Shown piece by piece: positions 1-9,188 of a stretch of DNA of 64,000 nucleotides (its first letter is position 1; the number at the start of each line of letters is the position of its first letter). Where the stretch lies: positions 237,987-301,986 of the forward strand of contig NZ_QMIK01000006.1 of the NCBI RefSeq assembly GCF_003316845.1, read 5' to 3'. The position numbers were made by a program, and so were the translations under genes. The notes beneath the pieces are model-generated. The model did no database searches and was not told the DNA's origin. It saw only the letters and a program-made list of their open reading frames with translations. Source of the stretch: Cognataquiflexum aquatile (GTDB taxonomy: Bacteria; Bacteroidota; Bacteroidia; Cytophagales; Cyclobacteriaceae).

Positions 1-113
1 AGTTCGCCGGATTTTTTTCCTCTATATCTTTTGCTCAGTGATAAAAAAGCTGATTTTGCGTCTTCAAACTGCTGTGTGAACAACCTGAAAATAGGGGAAA
101 TCTTTCCTTGCAT
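1..113 (-). CDS. Left-edge partial CDS, unknown function
   Basis: An open frame starts at an ATG (113-111) three bases after the stop of the DUF2027-Smr gene and runs off the window edge without a stop. It reads MQGKISPIFRLFTQQFEDAK and continues with a basic stretch (KRYRGKKSG). The tight spacing and shared strand suggest it is the next gene of the photolyase-Smr transcript. About 37 residues are visible, too few to assign a family. Confidence 0.45.
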   Translation of the reverse strand, partial: MQGKISPIFRLFTQQFEDAKSAFLSLSKRYRGKKSGE

Positions 114-116
114 GGC

Positions 117-1067
117 TTAAGAGATTCTGACCAATGTAGCGCCGTATCCAAACCGGCTTTTTTGTGTGTCCTGAAAATACTTAATATTTCCCAAATGGCT
201 CAAATACTTGTGTATTTCTTTTCGCAGCACGCCGTTGCCGATGCCGTGGATAAAGGTGATCTCATCCATTCCTGAAGCGATGGCGTAGTTGAGGTTTTTT
301 TCGAAGGTTTCCATCTGAAGGCGCACCATTTCACTGTTGCTCATCATAGAGAAATCTTTGGTGAGCTGCTCAATGTGGAGGTCAATTTCCCTGGGAGGTT
401 TTTGGAACTTTAGCACAGGAACAGTTTTTTCTGTGTTCAGCTGTTCGTTCAGCTTTTGGATGTCTATTTCTTTGGTCTGATCCGAAAGCTTGAATACAAA
501 GCCACTTTTGTCCAATATTGGAGCTGTGCCACGGCTTTTGAAGAAGGAGGAAGCCTTGAATTTCAGCCTTCTCTCAAAGGAAGGTTCCATCTTTTCGATT
601 TTGGAATGGATGGGAAAAAACTGCACCAAAAGCAGCGGCCACTCCTCAAAATCATTGATTGATTTTTCACCGAGTTTTTGCGAAGTTTTCTTTTTGAGGA
701 TACCTGCAAAAATGGTTTGGCCATTGCCGCCATAGACTTCCGTAGCCATCAGGATGTATTCACGGTCGGTGTTGTTGCTGATATAGATGCTGTGGTCTTT
801 GTCGTTGAGTGGGATGTAGGCTAGGAAAAGACTGTCTTCTTTGGAGGTTTTGACCTTAGAGAAAGAACTTGGCTGGACAGTCACAGCTTCTTTGGACTCG
901 CCAAAATGTTGCTTCTCGGCACTTGAAATGACAACGATCTCGTTTTTCATGGCTGGAATCCGGAACCCGTCTTCGATCTCTACTTCCACCCTTCCACTCG
1001 CGGATATTTTTACAATTACTCCTGATTCGTTGCCGTGAAGCAAACGGACTTTGTCTCCTATGTTCAT
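117..1067 (-). CDS. DUF2027 and Smr domain protein
   Basis: A 316-residue soluble protein with an N-terminal KOW-like segment (MNIGDKVRLLHGNESGVI), a middle DUF2027-type beta domain, and a C-terminal Smr domain from about residue 230 with the family motifs DLHIEQL and FIHGIGNGVLR. Smr domains are nucleic-acid-binding or nicking modules related to the MutS2 C terminus; the DUF2027-Smr pairing is typical of Bacteroidota and has no settled role. I chose the ATG at 1067 over an open extension to 1169 because it starts the KOW-like segment and overlaps the photolyase stop in an ATGA, which suggests translational coupling. It is downstream of phrB, so a role in nucleic acid metabolism is possible but inferred. 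Confidence 0.85.
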   Translation of the reverse strand: MNIGDKVRLLHGNESGVIVKISASGRVEVEIEDGFRIPAMKNEIVVISSAEKQHFGESKEAVTVQPSSFSKVKTSKEDSLFLAYIPLNDKDHSIYISNNTDREYILMATEVYGGNGQTIFAGILKKKTSQKLGEKSINDFEEWPLLLVQFFPIHSKIEKMEPSFERRLKFKASSFFKSRGTAPILDKSGFVFKLSDQTKEIDIQKLNEQLNTEKTVPVLKFQKPPREIDLHIEQLTKDFSMMSNSEMVRLQMETFEKNLNYAIASGMDEITFIHGIGNGVLRKEIHKYLSHLGNIKYFQDTQKSRFGYGATLVRIS

Positions 1068-2365
1068 GTGTTCAATGCTGTTTTGTATGTTTCTATGGCC
1101 CTTTCTCTTGCGAATTTGTGGTCGACCATAGGTTTTGGATAAGCGGATGTCCCGAACTCGGGCACCCATTTTTTGATGTACCGGAGGTCTTTGTCAAATT
1201 TCTCGGTTTGGGATTCGGGATTGAATACCCTGAAATAAGGCTGTGCATCAGTCCCTGTCCCCGCGGCCCATTGCCATCCTCCGTTGTTGGAGGAGAGTTC
1301 GAAATCGAGCAATTTTTTTGCAAAGTACGCTTCTCCCCATCGCCAGTCAATCAAAAGATGTTTGGTTAGAAAACTTGCGACGATCATCCTGACCCTGTTG
1401 TGCATAAATCCGGTGGCATTGAGCTCCCTCATACCGGCGTCGACTATCGGATATCCAGTCTGGCCTTCACACCATTTTTCAAAATCTTCTTCATTATTCC
1501 GCCATGGAATGTTATCATATTTTGGCTTGAAAGCATGGTCGGTCACTTGGGGATTGTGATGGAGGATCATCATGTAAAATTCCCTCCAGATCAATTCATT
1601 CAGGTAAGTCGCATTGAGTTTGGAGGCTTCTAAGGCAAGTTTCCTCACGCTGATGGTACCAAATCTCAGATGAATCCCAAGCCGGGAGGTTCCCTTTATT
1701 GCAGGGAAATTCCGCTGTGAATCGTATTTTTGGATCAGAGGTTGGTCTATGTCTAGTGAAGGGATTTCGATACCTGATTTCTGAAAACCCATTTCTTCCA
1801 ATGTAGGAACAGGTAGGGGAGAAGTCTGGTGAAAATTGTTTTTTTTCGGATCCAGGCTCAAAAGCTGAAGTGAAGTTTTCTGGAATTTTTCTAGCCAAAC
1901 TTTGCTGTAAGGAGTGAAGACTTTGTAAAATTCCCCGCTGCCATTGACGATTTCTTCCTTTTCAAAGATGACCTGATCTTTGAAATCCAAAAATTGGATT
2001 CCCTTTTCTTTCAACAAATCTTTGATGGCTTGGTCTCGTTCTTTGGCATAGGGTTCGTAATCCCGGTTGGTATAGACATTTTGGATGTCGTATTCTACCA
2101 TAAGTTGGCGGTAAATTTCTATTGGTTTACCGTACTTTACCAAAATTGAGCTTCCAAATCCCTTCAATTCTTTCTGGAGTTTTAGAATTTGGGCGTGGAT
2201 GAATTCCACACGTGCATCTTTTTTGTCTTCCAGTTTGTCAAGGATGTCTTTGTCAAAAATAAACAAAGGGAGGACGTTTTTTTCCTGCGAATAGGCGTAA
2301 TACAGACCGGTGTTATCTTCGAGTCTCAAATCTCTCCTGAACCAAAATAGGCTGATTTTTTCCAT
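1064..2365 (-). CDS. phrB: Deoxyribodipyrimidine photolyase
   Basis: A flavoprotein that splits UV-induced cyclobutane pyrimidine dimers using blue light. The 433 residues match the usual length. The N terminus (SLFWFRRDLRLEDNTGLYYA) is the classic antenna-domain start. The C-terminal FAD domain shows WREFYMMILHHNP, then NGGWQWAAGTGTDAQPYFRV with the FAD-contacting residues and conserved tryptophans. WRWGEAYFAKKLLDFE lies between them. A cryptochrome-like role cannot be excluded from sequence alone, but the bacterial class I photolyase pattern is complete. The stop overlaps the ATG of the Smr gene. The start lies 47 bases below the tamB stop, so tamB, phrB and smr may be one transcript. Confidence 0.93.
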   Translation of the reverse strand: MEKISLFWFRRDLRLEDNTGLYYAYSQEKNVLPLFIFDKDILDKLEDKKDARVEFIHAQILKLQKELKGFGSSILVKYGKPIEIYRQLMVEYDIQNVYTNRDYEPYAKERDQAIKDLLKEKGIQFLDFKDQVIFEKEEIVNGSGEFYKVFTPYSKVWLEKFQKTSLQLLSLDPKKNNFHQTSPLPVPTLEEMGFQKSGIEIPSLDIDQPLIQKYDSQRNFPAIKGTSRLGIHLRFGTISVRKLALEASKLNATYLNELIWREFYMMILHHNPQVTDHAFKPKYDNIPWRNNEEDFEKWCEGQTGYPIVDAGMRELNATGFMHNRVRMIVASFLTKHLLIDWRWGEAYFAKKLLDFELSSNNGGWQWAAGTGTDAQPYFRVFNPESQTEKFDKDLRYIKKWVPEFGTSAYPKPMVDHKFARERAIETYKTALNT

Positions 2366-2412
2366 ACTGTTTGTTTCCTTTCAGCTATCAATATCCTGAA
2401 AGCAAAATTGTT

Positions 2413-5400
2413 TCAATCCTGCTTCCCTTTTGGTGGATTTTTTACCGGAGGATCCATTTGATAATCCAAAGGACTCACTTTTCTTTGGAGGCTGTCCAAT
2501 GGAATATTCTTCCAACCTTCCTCTTCACCGTTGTTGTATCTCAAAAAATCATCTTGGTCATTGATGCGGAGACGTTGTTTTTCCTTGTTTCTGATCCTGT
2601 CCCACAACTCACCGAAGGTATTGAAAGAAAGGTTTTGGGATACCGAAACACCATAAGTCGCGACATTTCTCGCCAAAGAAAGTGAGGTGAAGGTATTGAA
2701 ATTATTTCTGTTGTAAACCCTCACCCTGTAGCGTCCATCTTGGGTGACGAGGTATTCGGCCTGCCAGTCGCCCGCGATGCTGTTGAGATCGGCATTACCC
2801 TGCAAGTCAGTAAATCCTCCGTCTCTTGATACCCTAAGCCGGCCATCCAAAAAGGTATATGCTACCCGAAGTTGAAAAGTTTCTAAGGCATTTTGATCAA
2901 GATTAGCCAAATTGATGTCAACTTCCAGATTTTGATCTACTTGGGCGATGAAACTGTTGAGTTGGGATGAAAGCAACTGGCTGAGGTTGGAGGTAGCGAT
3001 GTTGCTGACACCTGAAAATTGGCCCTCGGGAGAAAGTGAGCGCATCATGATGACAGAAAAAACCTGCCTGTTTTTTTCCTGCTCGTCGTTTGCGATGCGG
3101 TTTTGGAATGCTGAAATATAAGTCTGGATATTGCCTTCTGTCGGGAATTCTGCAAAGTCGAATTTGAAAGTAATCTCCGGCGATAGGAGCTGGCCTTTGA
3201 GGTTCATGAGAACTTTTAAGGGAAATCTTCTGCGCATGGCAGGATCTTCCAAAGCGGCGTTTTGGTTGGTTTGTAGACTTTGAAGCGAAACACTTTCGAG
3301 GTAGTATGCATTAATGTCCATCACGCCTTCATACGGATCTCCAAACCATGAAATCCGGCCACCGGGCTGTACAATAAATTCTTTTCTCAGGATATTATAC
3401 AGTGAGAAGTTGTATTTGGCTTCGGTGATCTCATAATTTCCCGACATGGAAAAATTGCCTTGGGTATCAATGTTCATTGTCAAAACCCCGCGTCCCCGGC
3501 CTTGGATGGTTTCGCCCGTCCTCGGATCAATCTGGATTTCGGTATAGGCATCAGGCGTGACATCAAAAGTGAAATTCATTCTCACATTGCTGATGTCCAA
3601 TTTGTCTATTGTTTCTTCCAAAGAAATATTTCTCGCCGTATCGAGTACATTGATGATTTTGATAAATTCCTCCTGGGCTTCATAGCTTTTTGAGCCTAAA
3701 GGAATATATATTCTGGTGTTTTTTTGCGAGGTGGCGCGGGCAGTGATATCGAGGTTGTTGGCCGCACCAAAAATATTCAAAGTACCGGTGACATAGGCCG
3801 TTCCATAGAATTGGTCATTGTCTCGGGATCCGGTATTTAGGACTTGAAAATTGTCCAGGTTGGATGAAATATCCAGAATAAAATCAGAGAAGTAGTCATG
3901 TGAAATTCCCCCGCGCATTCTTGCCCTGTTGCCGTTGGTGTCTTTTAAGGTCAATTCCCTGAAGCTGATTTCATTGTTGTTGAAAATCAAATTACCGTCT
4001 ACGGTATATTGGGTTTTGAGGTAATTGACTAGCAATGTCCCTCCGGATACCAATCCATTTCCAATCACAACAGGAAAAGCCAGTGATCCTGTTATGTCAA
4101 AATCTCCTGAGACAGTGCCTCCCATTCGGGTGATATAGTTGGACAGAAAAGGCTCCAAAACCGACAGGTCAGCTTCGTTTAATTTGGCGTTGAGGTTAAG
4201 TTGGTTGTCGGTACTGCCCAAAAACCCATCGATGGCAATCACTTTTTTACCGTTTCGGGTATTGCTGATTTCGACGTTGACGAGCTTGTCAGCGATAAAA
4301 GTCGCCGCGTTGATATTGCCTACAAGGAAATTGTTGATGTATAATTCATCCACATTGATCTGTCCATTGACTCCTATGGATTCATAAAAATTGGTAAATC
4401 CAAAATTTCCGTTTGCAAGTCCGCTGAATTCTTTGGTGCTGAGGGTATTGAAAAAATCAAGATTGACATTGTGTATTTCCAAACCCAGCATTTCATTGGG
4501 ATTTGGCGAGATGGTGCCGTTAAGGGCTATAAACTGGTCCGCATTGAAGAGTTTGATGTTGTCAAACAGGAAGGATTTCTGTGCGATGTAGATGCTGTTG
4601 TCTTCATCAAAACGCCAGGTTTTGTCAAGGATTTTGAGTTCTGAAGGCTCAAAAACCACAGTCGTATGGTCGGGATAGATGGTGATTTCGTTTTTGATCC
4701 GGACAAAGCTTCCAGTCTCCAGTTGGTCTTGGTCATACCTGAAATCAATGCTTGATTCATCCCAGATGGCTTCTATGGCCAGGTTGTTGAATTTTAGGCC
4801 GGTGTTGAGTTCCTGTTTTTTGGAAAAGATATAAAAGGAAGCCAAAACCTCCGAGCTGTTGATCAGCTTCGAAGTGTTAAAATCCAAATTGGTATCATAG
4901 AGGAAATTCCCATCGTAGTAAATGGTATCAATGCTCGAAAAAAAGTTGAAGATGGTATTGTCCGGTGTCTGGTAAAAAGCCCCTTCGATGATGGTGTTTT
5001 TTGAAATAGACGCCCTTGGTTCAAGGAGGTTGATGATGGGATTGATGTCAATGAAATTGAGATTGAGGTCAATACTGTATGGTTCCTCGTTGGCATCAGC
5101 CCTGAGTGAAATCTTCTCATCCGAATTTGTCAGGATAGCAAGGTATTGTTGGCTGAGGTTTGTGATGTCTTCAAGCAGTTGTCTTACTTTAAATTTACCA
5201 GAAATACCGGCTACAAGCAGATCCGAATTGAGGGAGATCAGCCTTGATTCATCGGTGAAAAGTGATTGAAAATAGAAATTATCTATAAAAAGGTTTCTTC
5301 CTTCATAGCTTAGGTTTACATCACTGAATCTTGCGATTCCCTCGATGTCATCCAGAGTCACCCCTTTGGTGTCCAAGGCAATTTTGCCACTCACAAAGGC

Positions 5401-7035
5401 GTCCTGCTCAATCAAATTCAATTCCTTTAGGAAAGCAGTGTCCAATTTGGCAGTCAGCCGGATAGAGTCTTTGCCATCTCTCAGATCCAAAACCCCACTG
5501 AGTTCTCCTTTAAGGTTGGGATCATTTACTTTAAGATTTCCCCTAAACAGATCCTTTCCATAAGTGGCATCAGTTACAATATTCGCATAATTGTAGCCAT
5601 TGATTCCTGCACTTTTGATATCGGCATCTACCTGGAGGAGTGCAGTTTCCAGGGTCAGACCTGTACCTTTGATCTGCCCTGTCATGGTGACTTTTTGGAA
5701 CTTTTCCGGATCCTCTACCAAAACGCCTATGTCGAGGTTTTCGAGTTGGAGCCTTCCGGTGTAGGTTGGTTTATTATTTTCAGTTTTGAAGCTCAGCCGC
5801 CCGATGATTGTTCCTATGCCCGTTCTGAAATTACCGTTGGCTGTGAAATAGTCAAGATAGCCGGAAAAATCGGTGTCAAAACGGACGTCTTTGAATTTGT
5901 TGATTTCTTTCCTTGCATTTTCTCCGATATATGGTGAAAGGTCATTGCTGTTCAGGACCGAATTCAGGAGGGACAATTCAAAGAATGTGCTGTCAATATT
6001 GGGGAGTCCGTCGATTTTGAACTTACCAAAAAGTGCACTTTTCTCCCCAAACCTCACCAGGAGCTCGTCAGATGCTAGGTCATCAACTGTACCCTCGATT
6101 TCTCCGCTGATAAAAATCCTGTCTTCAATATTTCCTAGGCTTTCAGTAAAGTATTTTAAGTCTTTGATATCCAATGCGGCTTCATCCAACCTTGCCAAAA
6201 TGTTGACTTCATGAATGAAATTTGAAAGATCTTTGGAAGAGTTGTAGCTGAATTTGAGGTAATCTTTGATTTCTGTATCATTGGATCTCAAGTAGAGATC
6301 ATCAAATTCCATGAAAGTGGGACCGTATGTGAAATCTGTTTTGAGCTGTTGGAAGACAAGGCCCGAGGTGGACTCCAATCCCCGGAGGTAATTGACTTTG
6401 ATCCCGATGGTCGGACCTTCAGAATAAAAGTCGTCGGCATCAGCGATCAAATCCCGAAACTGTAACTTATTAAAATCAAATCCACTCTCTATTGGAATAC
6501 TTCCATAATTGATGATGTCCAAGGACGCTTCTTTGAGACTGATATTTTTGATTCCAAACCTTGAAGCTTTTTTATTGGGATCTCTTGGAGCACTTGGGAA
6601 AAGAAGGTTGATCTGGTACAGATATTCTGCGATATTGATAAAATCTTCCTCCGGATGGAATAGCAGCCTGACATTGCCTTTTTCCAATTTGATCTGGTCC
6701 AAACCCGGATTGCTGCTGTCCAAAAGTCCTGAAATGGAAAAATCAATATAAACATCTTCCAAGTCCACCATCAAACTGTCATGATGGTCATAAATTACCA
6801 CATCCTGCAGACTGATAGCATCCCACCACCTGATCCGGACCTTGGATATACTGGTCTCAAATCCGGTGTTTTTGCTGAGGTATTCGGTAAAGGATTTTGT
6901 GATTCTTGTCTGGATAGCGGGGATCTGAACAGCGATCACAACTAGTAGGAGAATCAGGAAAAGTAAAAGAACCGCCCTGAAAAGCACCCTTAAGGCTTTC
7001 AGTAATTTTTCCGTAACTTTGGGGTTCTTTTCCAA
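2413..7035 (-). CDS. tamB: TamB/DUF490 translocation and assembly module protein
   Basis: A 1540-residue protein with one N-terminal membrane anchor (about residues 16-36, LFRAVLLLFLILLLVVIAV) followed by more than 1400 residues of repeated beta-rich segments. The C terminus (about 1100-1480) carries the DUF490/TamB pattern, including SGNYEITEAKYNFSLYN and GGRISWFGDPYEGVMDINAY. TamB-like proteins span the periplasm and are linked to outer-membrane protein insertion or lipid transport between the membranes. The length fits the Bacteroidota form. The only start that keeps the whole anchor is a TTG at 7035, just 12 bases from the divergent tsaD start. TamA/BamA partners are not in the window. 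Confidence 0.88.
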   Translation of the reverse strand: MEKNPKVTEKLLKALRVLFRAVLLLFLILLLVVIAVQIPAIQTRITKSFTEYLSKNTGFETSISKVRIRWWDAISLQDVVIYDHHDSLMVDLEDVYIDFSISGLLDSSNPGLDQIKLEKGNVRLLFHPEEDFINIAEYLYQINLLFPSAPRDPNKKASRFGIKNISLKEASLDIINYGSIPIESGFDFNKLQFRDLIADADDFYSEGPTIGIKVNYLRGLESTSGLVFQQLKTDFTYGPTFMEFDDLYLRSNDTEIKDYLKFSYNSSKDLSNFIHEVNILARLDEAALDIKDLKYFTESLGNIEDRIFISGEIEGTVDDLASDELLVRFGEKSALFGKFKIDGLPNIDSTFFELSLLNSVLNSNDLSPYIGENARKEINKFKDVRFDTDFSGYLDYFTANGNFRTGIGTIIGRLSFKTENNKPTYTGRLQLENLDIGVLVEDPEKFQKVTMTGQIKGTGLTLETALLQVDADIKSAGINGYNYANIVTDATYGKDLFRGNLKVNDPNLKGELSGVLDLRDGKDSIRLTAKLDTAFLKELNLIEQDAFVSGKIALDTKGVTLDDIEGIARFSDVNLSYEGRNLFIDNFYFQSLFTDESRLISLNSDLLVAGISGKFKVRQLLEDITNLSQQYLAILTNSDEKISLRADANEEPYSIDLNLNFIDINPIINLLEPRASISKNTIIEGAFYQTPDNTIFNFFSSIDTIYYDGNFLYDTNLDFNTSKLINSSEVLASFYIFSKKQELNTGLKFNNLAIEAIWDESSIDFRYDQDQLETGSFVRIKNEITIYPDHTTVVFEPSELKILDKTWRFDEDNSIYIAQKSFLFDNIKLFNADQFIALNGTISPNPNEMLGLEIHNVNLDFFNTLSTKEFSGLANGNFGFTNFYESIGVNGQINVDELYINNFLVGNINAATFIADKLVNVEISNTRNGKKVIAIDGFLGSTDNQLNLNAKLNEADLSVLEPFLSNYITRMGGTVSGDFDITGSLAFPVVIGNGLVSGGTLLVNYLKTQYTVDGNLIFNNNEISFRELTLKDTNGNRARMRGGISHDYFSDFILDISSNLDNFQVLNTGSRDNDQFYGTAYVTGTLNIFGAANNLDITARATSQKNTRIYIPLGSKSYEAQEEFIKIINVLDTARNISLEETIDKLDISNVRMNFTFDVTPDAYTEIQIDPRTGETIQGRGRGVLTMNIDTQGNFSMSGNYEITEAKYNFSLYNILRKEFIVQPGGRISWFGDPYEGVMDINAYYLESVSLQSLQTNQNAALEDPAMRRRFPLKVLMNLKGQLLSPEITFKFDFAEFPTEGNIQTYISAFQNRIANDEQEKNRQVFSVIMMRSLSPEGQFSGVSNIATSNLSQLLSSQLNSFIAQVDQNLEVDINLANLDQNALETFQLRVAYTFLDGRLRVSRDGGFTDLQGNADLNSIAGDWQAEYLVTQDGRYRVRVYNRNNFNTFTSLSLARNVATYGVSVSQNLSFNTFGELWDRIRNKEKQRLRINDQDDFLRYNNGEEEGWKNIPLDSLQRKVSPLDYQMDPPVKNPPKGKQD

Positions 7036-7047
7036 GAGGCAAGCGAA

Positions 7048-8052
7048 ATGAAGATAAATATTCTGGCTATTGAATCATCTTGTGATGAAACGTCGGCGGC
7101 GGTCATTTCTGATGGCAAAATACTCAATAATATCATCGCCACCCAATCGGTACATGAAAAATATGGGGGGGTAGTTCCTGAACTTGCCTCCCGTGCACAC
7201 CAACAACACCTGATCCCGGTAGTTCATGAAGCCATTGATTCATCTGGAATCAGTAAGCAAGAACTTTCGGCCATCGCCTTTACCAGAGGTCCTGGATTGA
7301 TGGGTTCTTTATTGGTCGGGGTTTCCTTTGCAAAATCGCTGGCCTTTGCCTTAAATATCCCTCTTATTGATGTCAACCACATGCAGGCGCATATTTTGGC
7401 ACATTTCATCGATGAACCAAAACCGAACTTTCCATTTATCTGTCTGACGGTAAGTGGTGGCCATACCCAACTGGTGTTGGTCAGGGATTATTTGGATATG
7501 GAAGTGATAGGAGAGACGACAGACGATGCCGTCGGGGAGGCTTTTGACAAGACAGCCAAGCTGCTTGGATTGCCATATCCGGGGGGACCTTTGATCGATA
7601 AGTATGCCAAAACAGGCAACCCAAAAGCTTTCAAATTTCCCATATCTGATATGCCCGGTCTGAGTTTTTCATTTTCAGGGATCAAAACCGCAGTATTGTA
7701 CTTTCTTAGAGATAATCTCAAAGAGAATCCAAATTTCATTACCGAAAACCTTGCCGATATCTGTGCGTCTGTCCAATATACCCTGATCAAAATGCTTTCC
7801 CAAAAACTGGTAAAAGCAGCAAAAGATTACCGAATCAAAGAAATTGCAATTGCGGGAGGGGTATCCGCCAATTCCGGACTGAGGGAGGAACTGAACGTAT
7901 TGTCAGTCAAATATGGATGGAAGGTGTTCGTCCCGAAATTCGAATACTGCACCGATAATGCCGCGATGATTGCCATGGCAGCACATTTCAAATACCTAAA
8001 GGGGGAATTTTGTGGACTGGATGTGGTACCTGAAGCGAGGATGAAGATTTAG
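7048..8052 (+). CDS. tsaD: tRNA N6-adenosine threonylcarbamoyltransferase TsaD
   Basis: Transfers the threonylcarbamoyl group from TC-AMP to A37 of ANN-decoding tRNAs, with TsaB and TsaE; cytoplasmic and usually essential. The 334-residue sequence is a full-length Kae1/YgjD protein: it starts ILAIESSCDETSAAV, has the metal-binding HMQAHILAH (HxxxH), SGGHTQLVLV and GEAFDKTAKLLGLPYPGGP, and ends with the nucleotide-binding AIAGGVSANSGLR and CTDNAAMIA. The ATG gives the canonical N terminus. It is divergent from tamB with only 12 bases between start codons, so the promoters must lie inside the neighbouring reading frames. Confidence 0.96.
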   Translation: MKINILAIESSCDETSAAVISDGKILNNIIATQSVHEKYGGVVPELASRAHQQHLIPVVHEAIDSSGISKQELSAIAFTRGPGLMGSLLVGVSFAKSLAFALNIPLIDVNHMQAHILAHFIDEPKPNFPFICLTVSGGHTQLVLVRDYLDMEVIGETTDDAVGEAFDKTAKLLGLPYPGGPLIDKYAKTGNPKAFKFPISDMPGLSFSFSGIKTAVLYFLRDNLKENPNFITENLADICASVQYTLIKMLSQKLVKAAKDYRIKEIAIAGGVSANSGLREELNVLSVKYGWKVFVPKFEYCTDNAAMIAMAAHFKYLKGEFCGLDVVPEARMKI

Positions 8053-8054
8053 AA

Positions 8055-8160
8055 ATAGTATCAAGTATCGAGTATCAAGTATCGAGTACCAAGTATCAAG
8101 AACAAAGAAACGAGAAGCGAGAAACGAGAGTCGAGAACTGGGAACCGAGAAATAAGAAAA
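8055..8160. repeat. Degenerate short tandem repeats after tsaD
   Basis: Directly after the tsaD stop the sequence is built of near-identical short words: AGTATCAAGTATCGAGT several times, then variants of GAGAARCGAGA. The same words return at 8435-8488 and, on the opposite strand, at 48121-48190. There is no coding potential. Confidence 0.7.
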
Positions 8161-8260
8161 TGGGGTTGAGATTAAAGAAAACCTATCCTTGTCATTTCGA
8201 GTGGTCAACATTAATTTGAATGTTTAGAAAGAGTAATGGCATTAATGTGAAATAAATTGG

Positions 8261-8383
8261 CCTCGGCAAGCTCGGCCACCGCGGTTGTTCTTGGGAGAGG
8301 GGCAGGAGGGGAAAAGCGGCGGTGCCGCTTTTCCCCTCCTGCCCCCTAAATTGCCAAACACTAGTTCCCCGAGCTTGCCGAGG
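8261..8383. repeat. Nested inverted repeat (MITE- or REP-like element)
   Basis: Two inverted repeats lie one inside the other. The outer arms CCTCGGCAAGCTCGG (8261-8275) and CCGAGCTTGCCGAGG (8369-8383) match perfectly over 15 bp. The inner arms at 8299-8320 and 8324-8345 match perfectly over 22 bp around a 3-base GGT loop and are rich in runs of G and C. Weak similarity continues outward into the AT-rich flanks on both sides. It is not followed by a T-run on either side, so a simple terminator is unlikely. The layout suggests a non-coding mobile or folding element. Confidence 0.7.
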
Positions 8384-8434
8384 GGGTCATTTAAGTTTAT
8401 GTCATTGGTAGGAGGTACGACTGAGAAATCTTAA

Positions 8435-8662
8435 AGGAGTATCAAGAACCAAGACACAAGAAGTAAGAAGCGAGAGTCGAGAGAAAATGGAGTAAGAGTG
8501 TTCAGTTTCAGTAGAAAGTATGCCCCTGTTCCCAACAACCTGACAACCCGACAACCTGACAACCCGACAACGCGCAGCAGACAAACAATACATCAATTAC
8601 AACTACTACAACCTCTACAACCATTACAACCATTACAACCATTACAAATAGTAAAACCAAGC
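8435..8662. repeat. Composite low-complexity repeats forming the smpB leader
   Basis: Three repeat types follow one another up to the smpB start: the GAGARGYGAGA words (8435-8488), CAACCTGACAACCCGACAAC (8533-8572), and four or five copies of ACAACCATT-like words (8595-8649). The last block ends 13 bases before the ATG. With no purine-rich ribosome binding site visible, smpB would be translated from a CA-rich leader. The same two CA-rich blocks occur in the same orientation and position before hutU. Confidence 0.65.
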
Positions 8663-9133
8663 ATGGCTGTTACCAAAAAAAATAAATTCGATAAAATCAT
8701 CAATATCAGGAACAAGAAGGCAAGTCATGAATTTGAGTTCTTGGATACCTATACTGCAGGCCTGGTGTTGAGTGGCACAGAAATCAAATCCGTACGGGAA
8801 GGAAAAGTCTCCCTCACTGAAGCCTATTGCTATTTTCAAAGGGGGGAGTTGTATGTCAAACAGATGCACATCGCGCCTTATTCGATGGCAGCCAGCTATA
8901 ACCACGAAGCTGTCCGCGAGAGGAAATTGTTGCTGAACAAAAGGGAGATTGAAAAGATTGAAACAAAATTTTCAGAAAAAGGGCTTTCGGTCATTCCGAT
9001 CAGGATTTTTATCAATGACAAGGGCTTGGCCAAAATGGAAATAGCCGTCGCAAGAGGCAAAAAACTCCATGACAAGCGGGAGGATATCAAAGAAAAAGAC
9101 GTAAAAAGAGAGCTTGCCAAGATGAAGTTTTAA
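8663..9133 (+). CDS. smpB: SsrA-binding protein SmpB
   Basis: Binds tmRNA and delivers it to stalled ribosomes for trans-translation. The 156 residues fit the family. Seen are the N-terminal basic segment KNKFDKIINIRNKKASHEFEF, the core LSGTEIKSVREGKVSLTEAY, the tmRNA-contacting YNHEAVRERKLLLNKREI, and the basic tail GKKLHDKREDIKEKDVKRE. The reading frame stays open for 55 codons upstream, but those encode only the repeats (LQPLQPLQ), so the ATG at 8663 is the start. No tmRNA gene is visible in the window. Confidence 0.96.
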   Translation: MAVTKKNKFDKIINIRNKKASHEFEFLDTYTAGLVLSGTEIKSVREGKVSLTEAYCYFQRGELYVKQMHIAPYSMAASYNHEAVRERKLLLNKREIEKIETKFSEKGLSVIPIRIFINDKGLAKMEIAVARGKKLHDKREDIKEKDVKRELAKMKF

Positions 9134-9188
9134 AACATTTAAATTCCACAACAGGTTTTTCCAACCAAAGATTTTATATTAGAGGATT

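Noticed and set aside
8498..8662. In-frame N-terminal extension of SmpB
   Set aside because: The 55 extra codons encode only the CA-rich repeats (LQPLQPLQ) and lie before the canonical SmpB N terminus.
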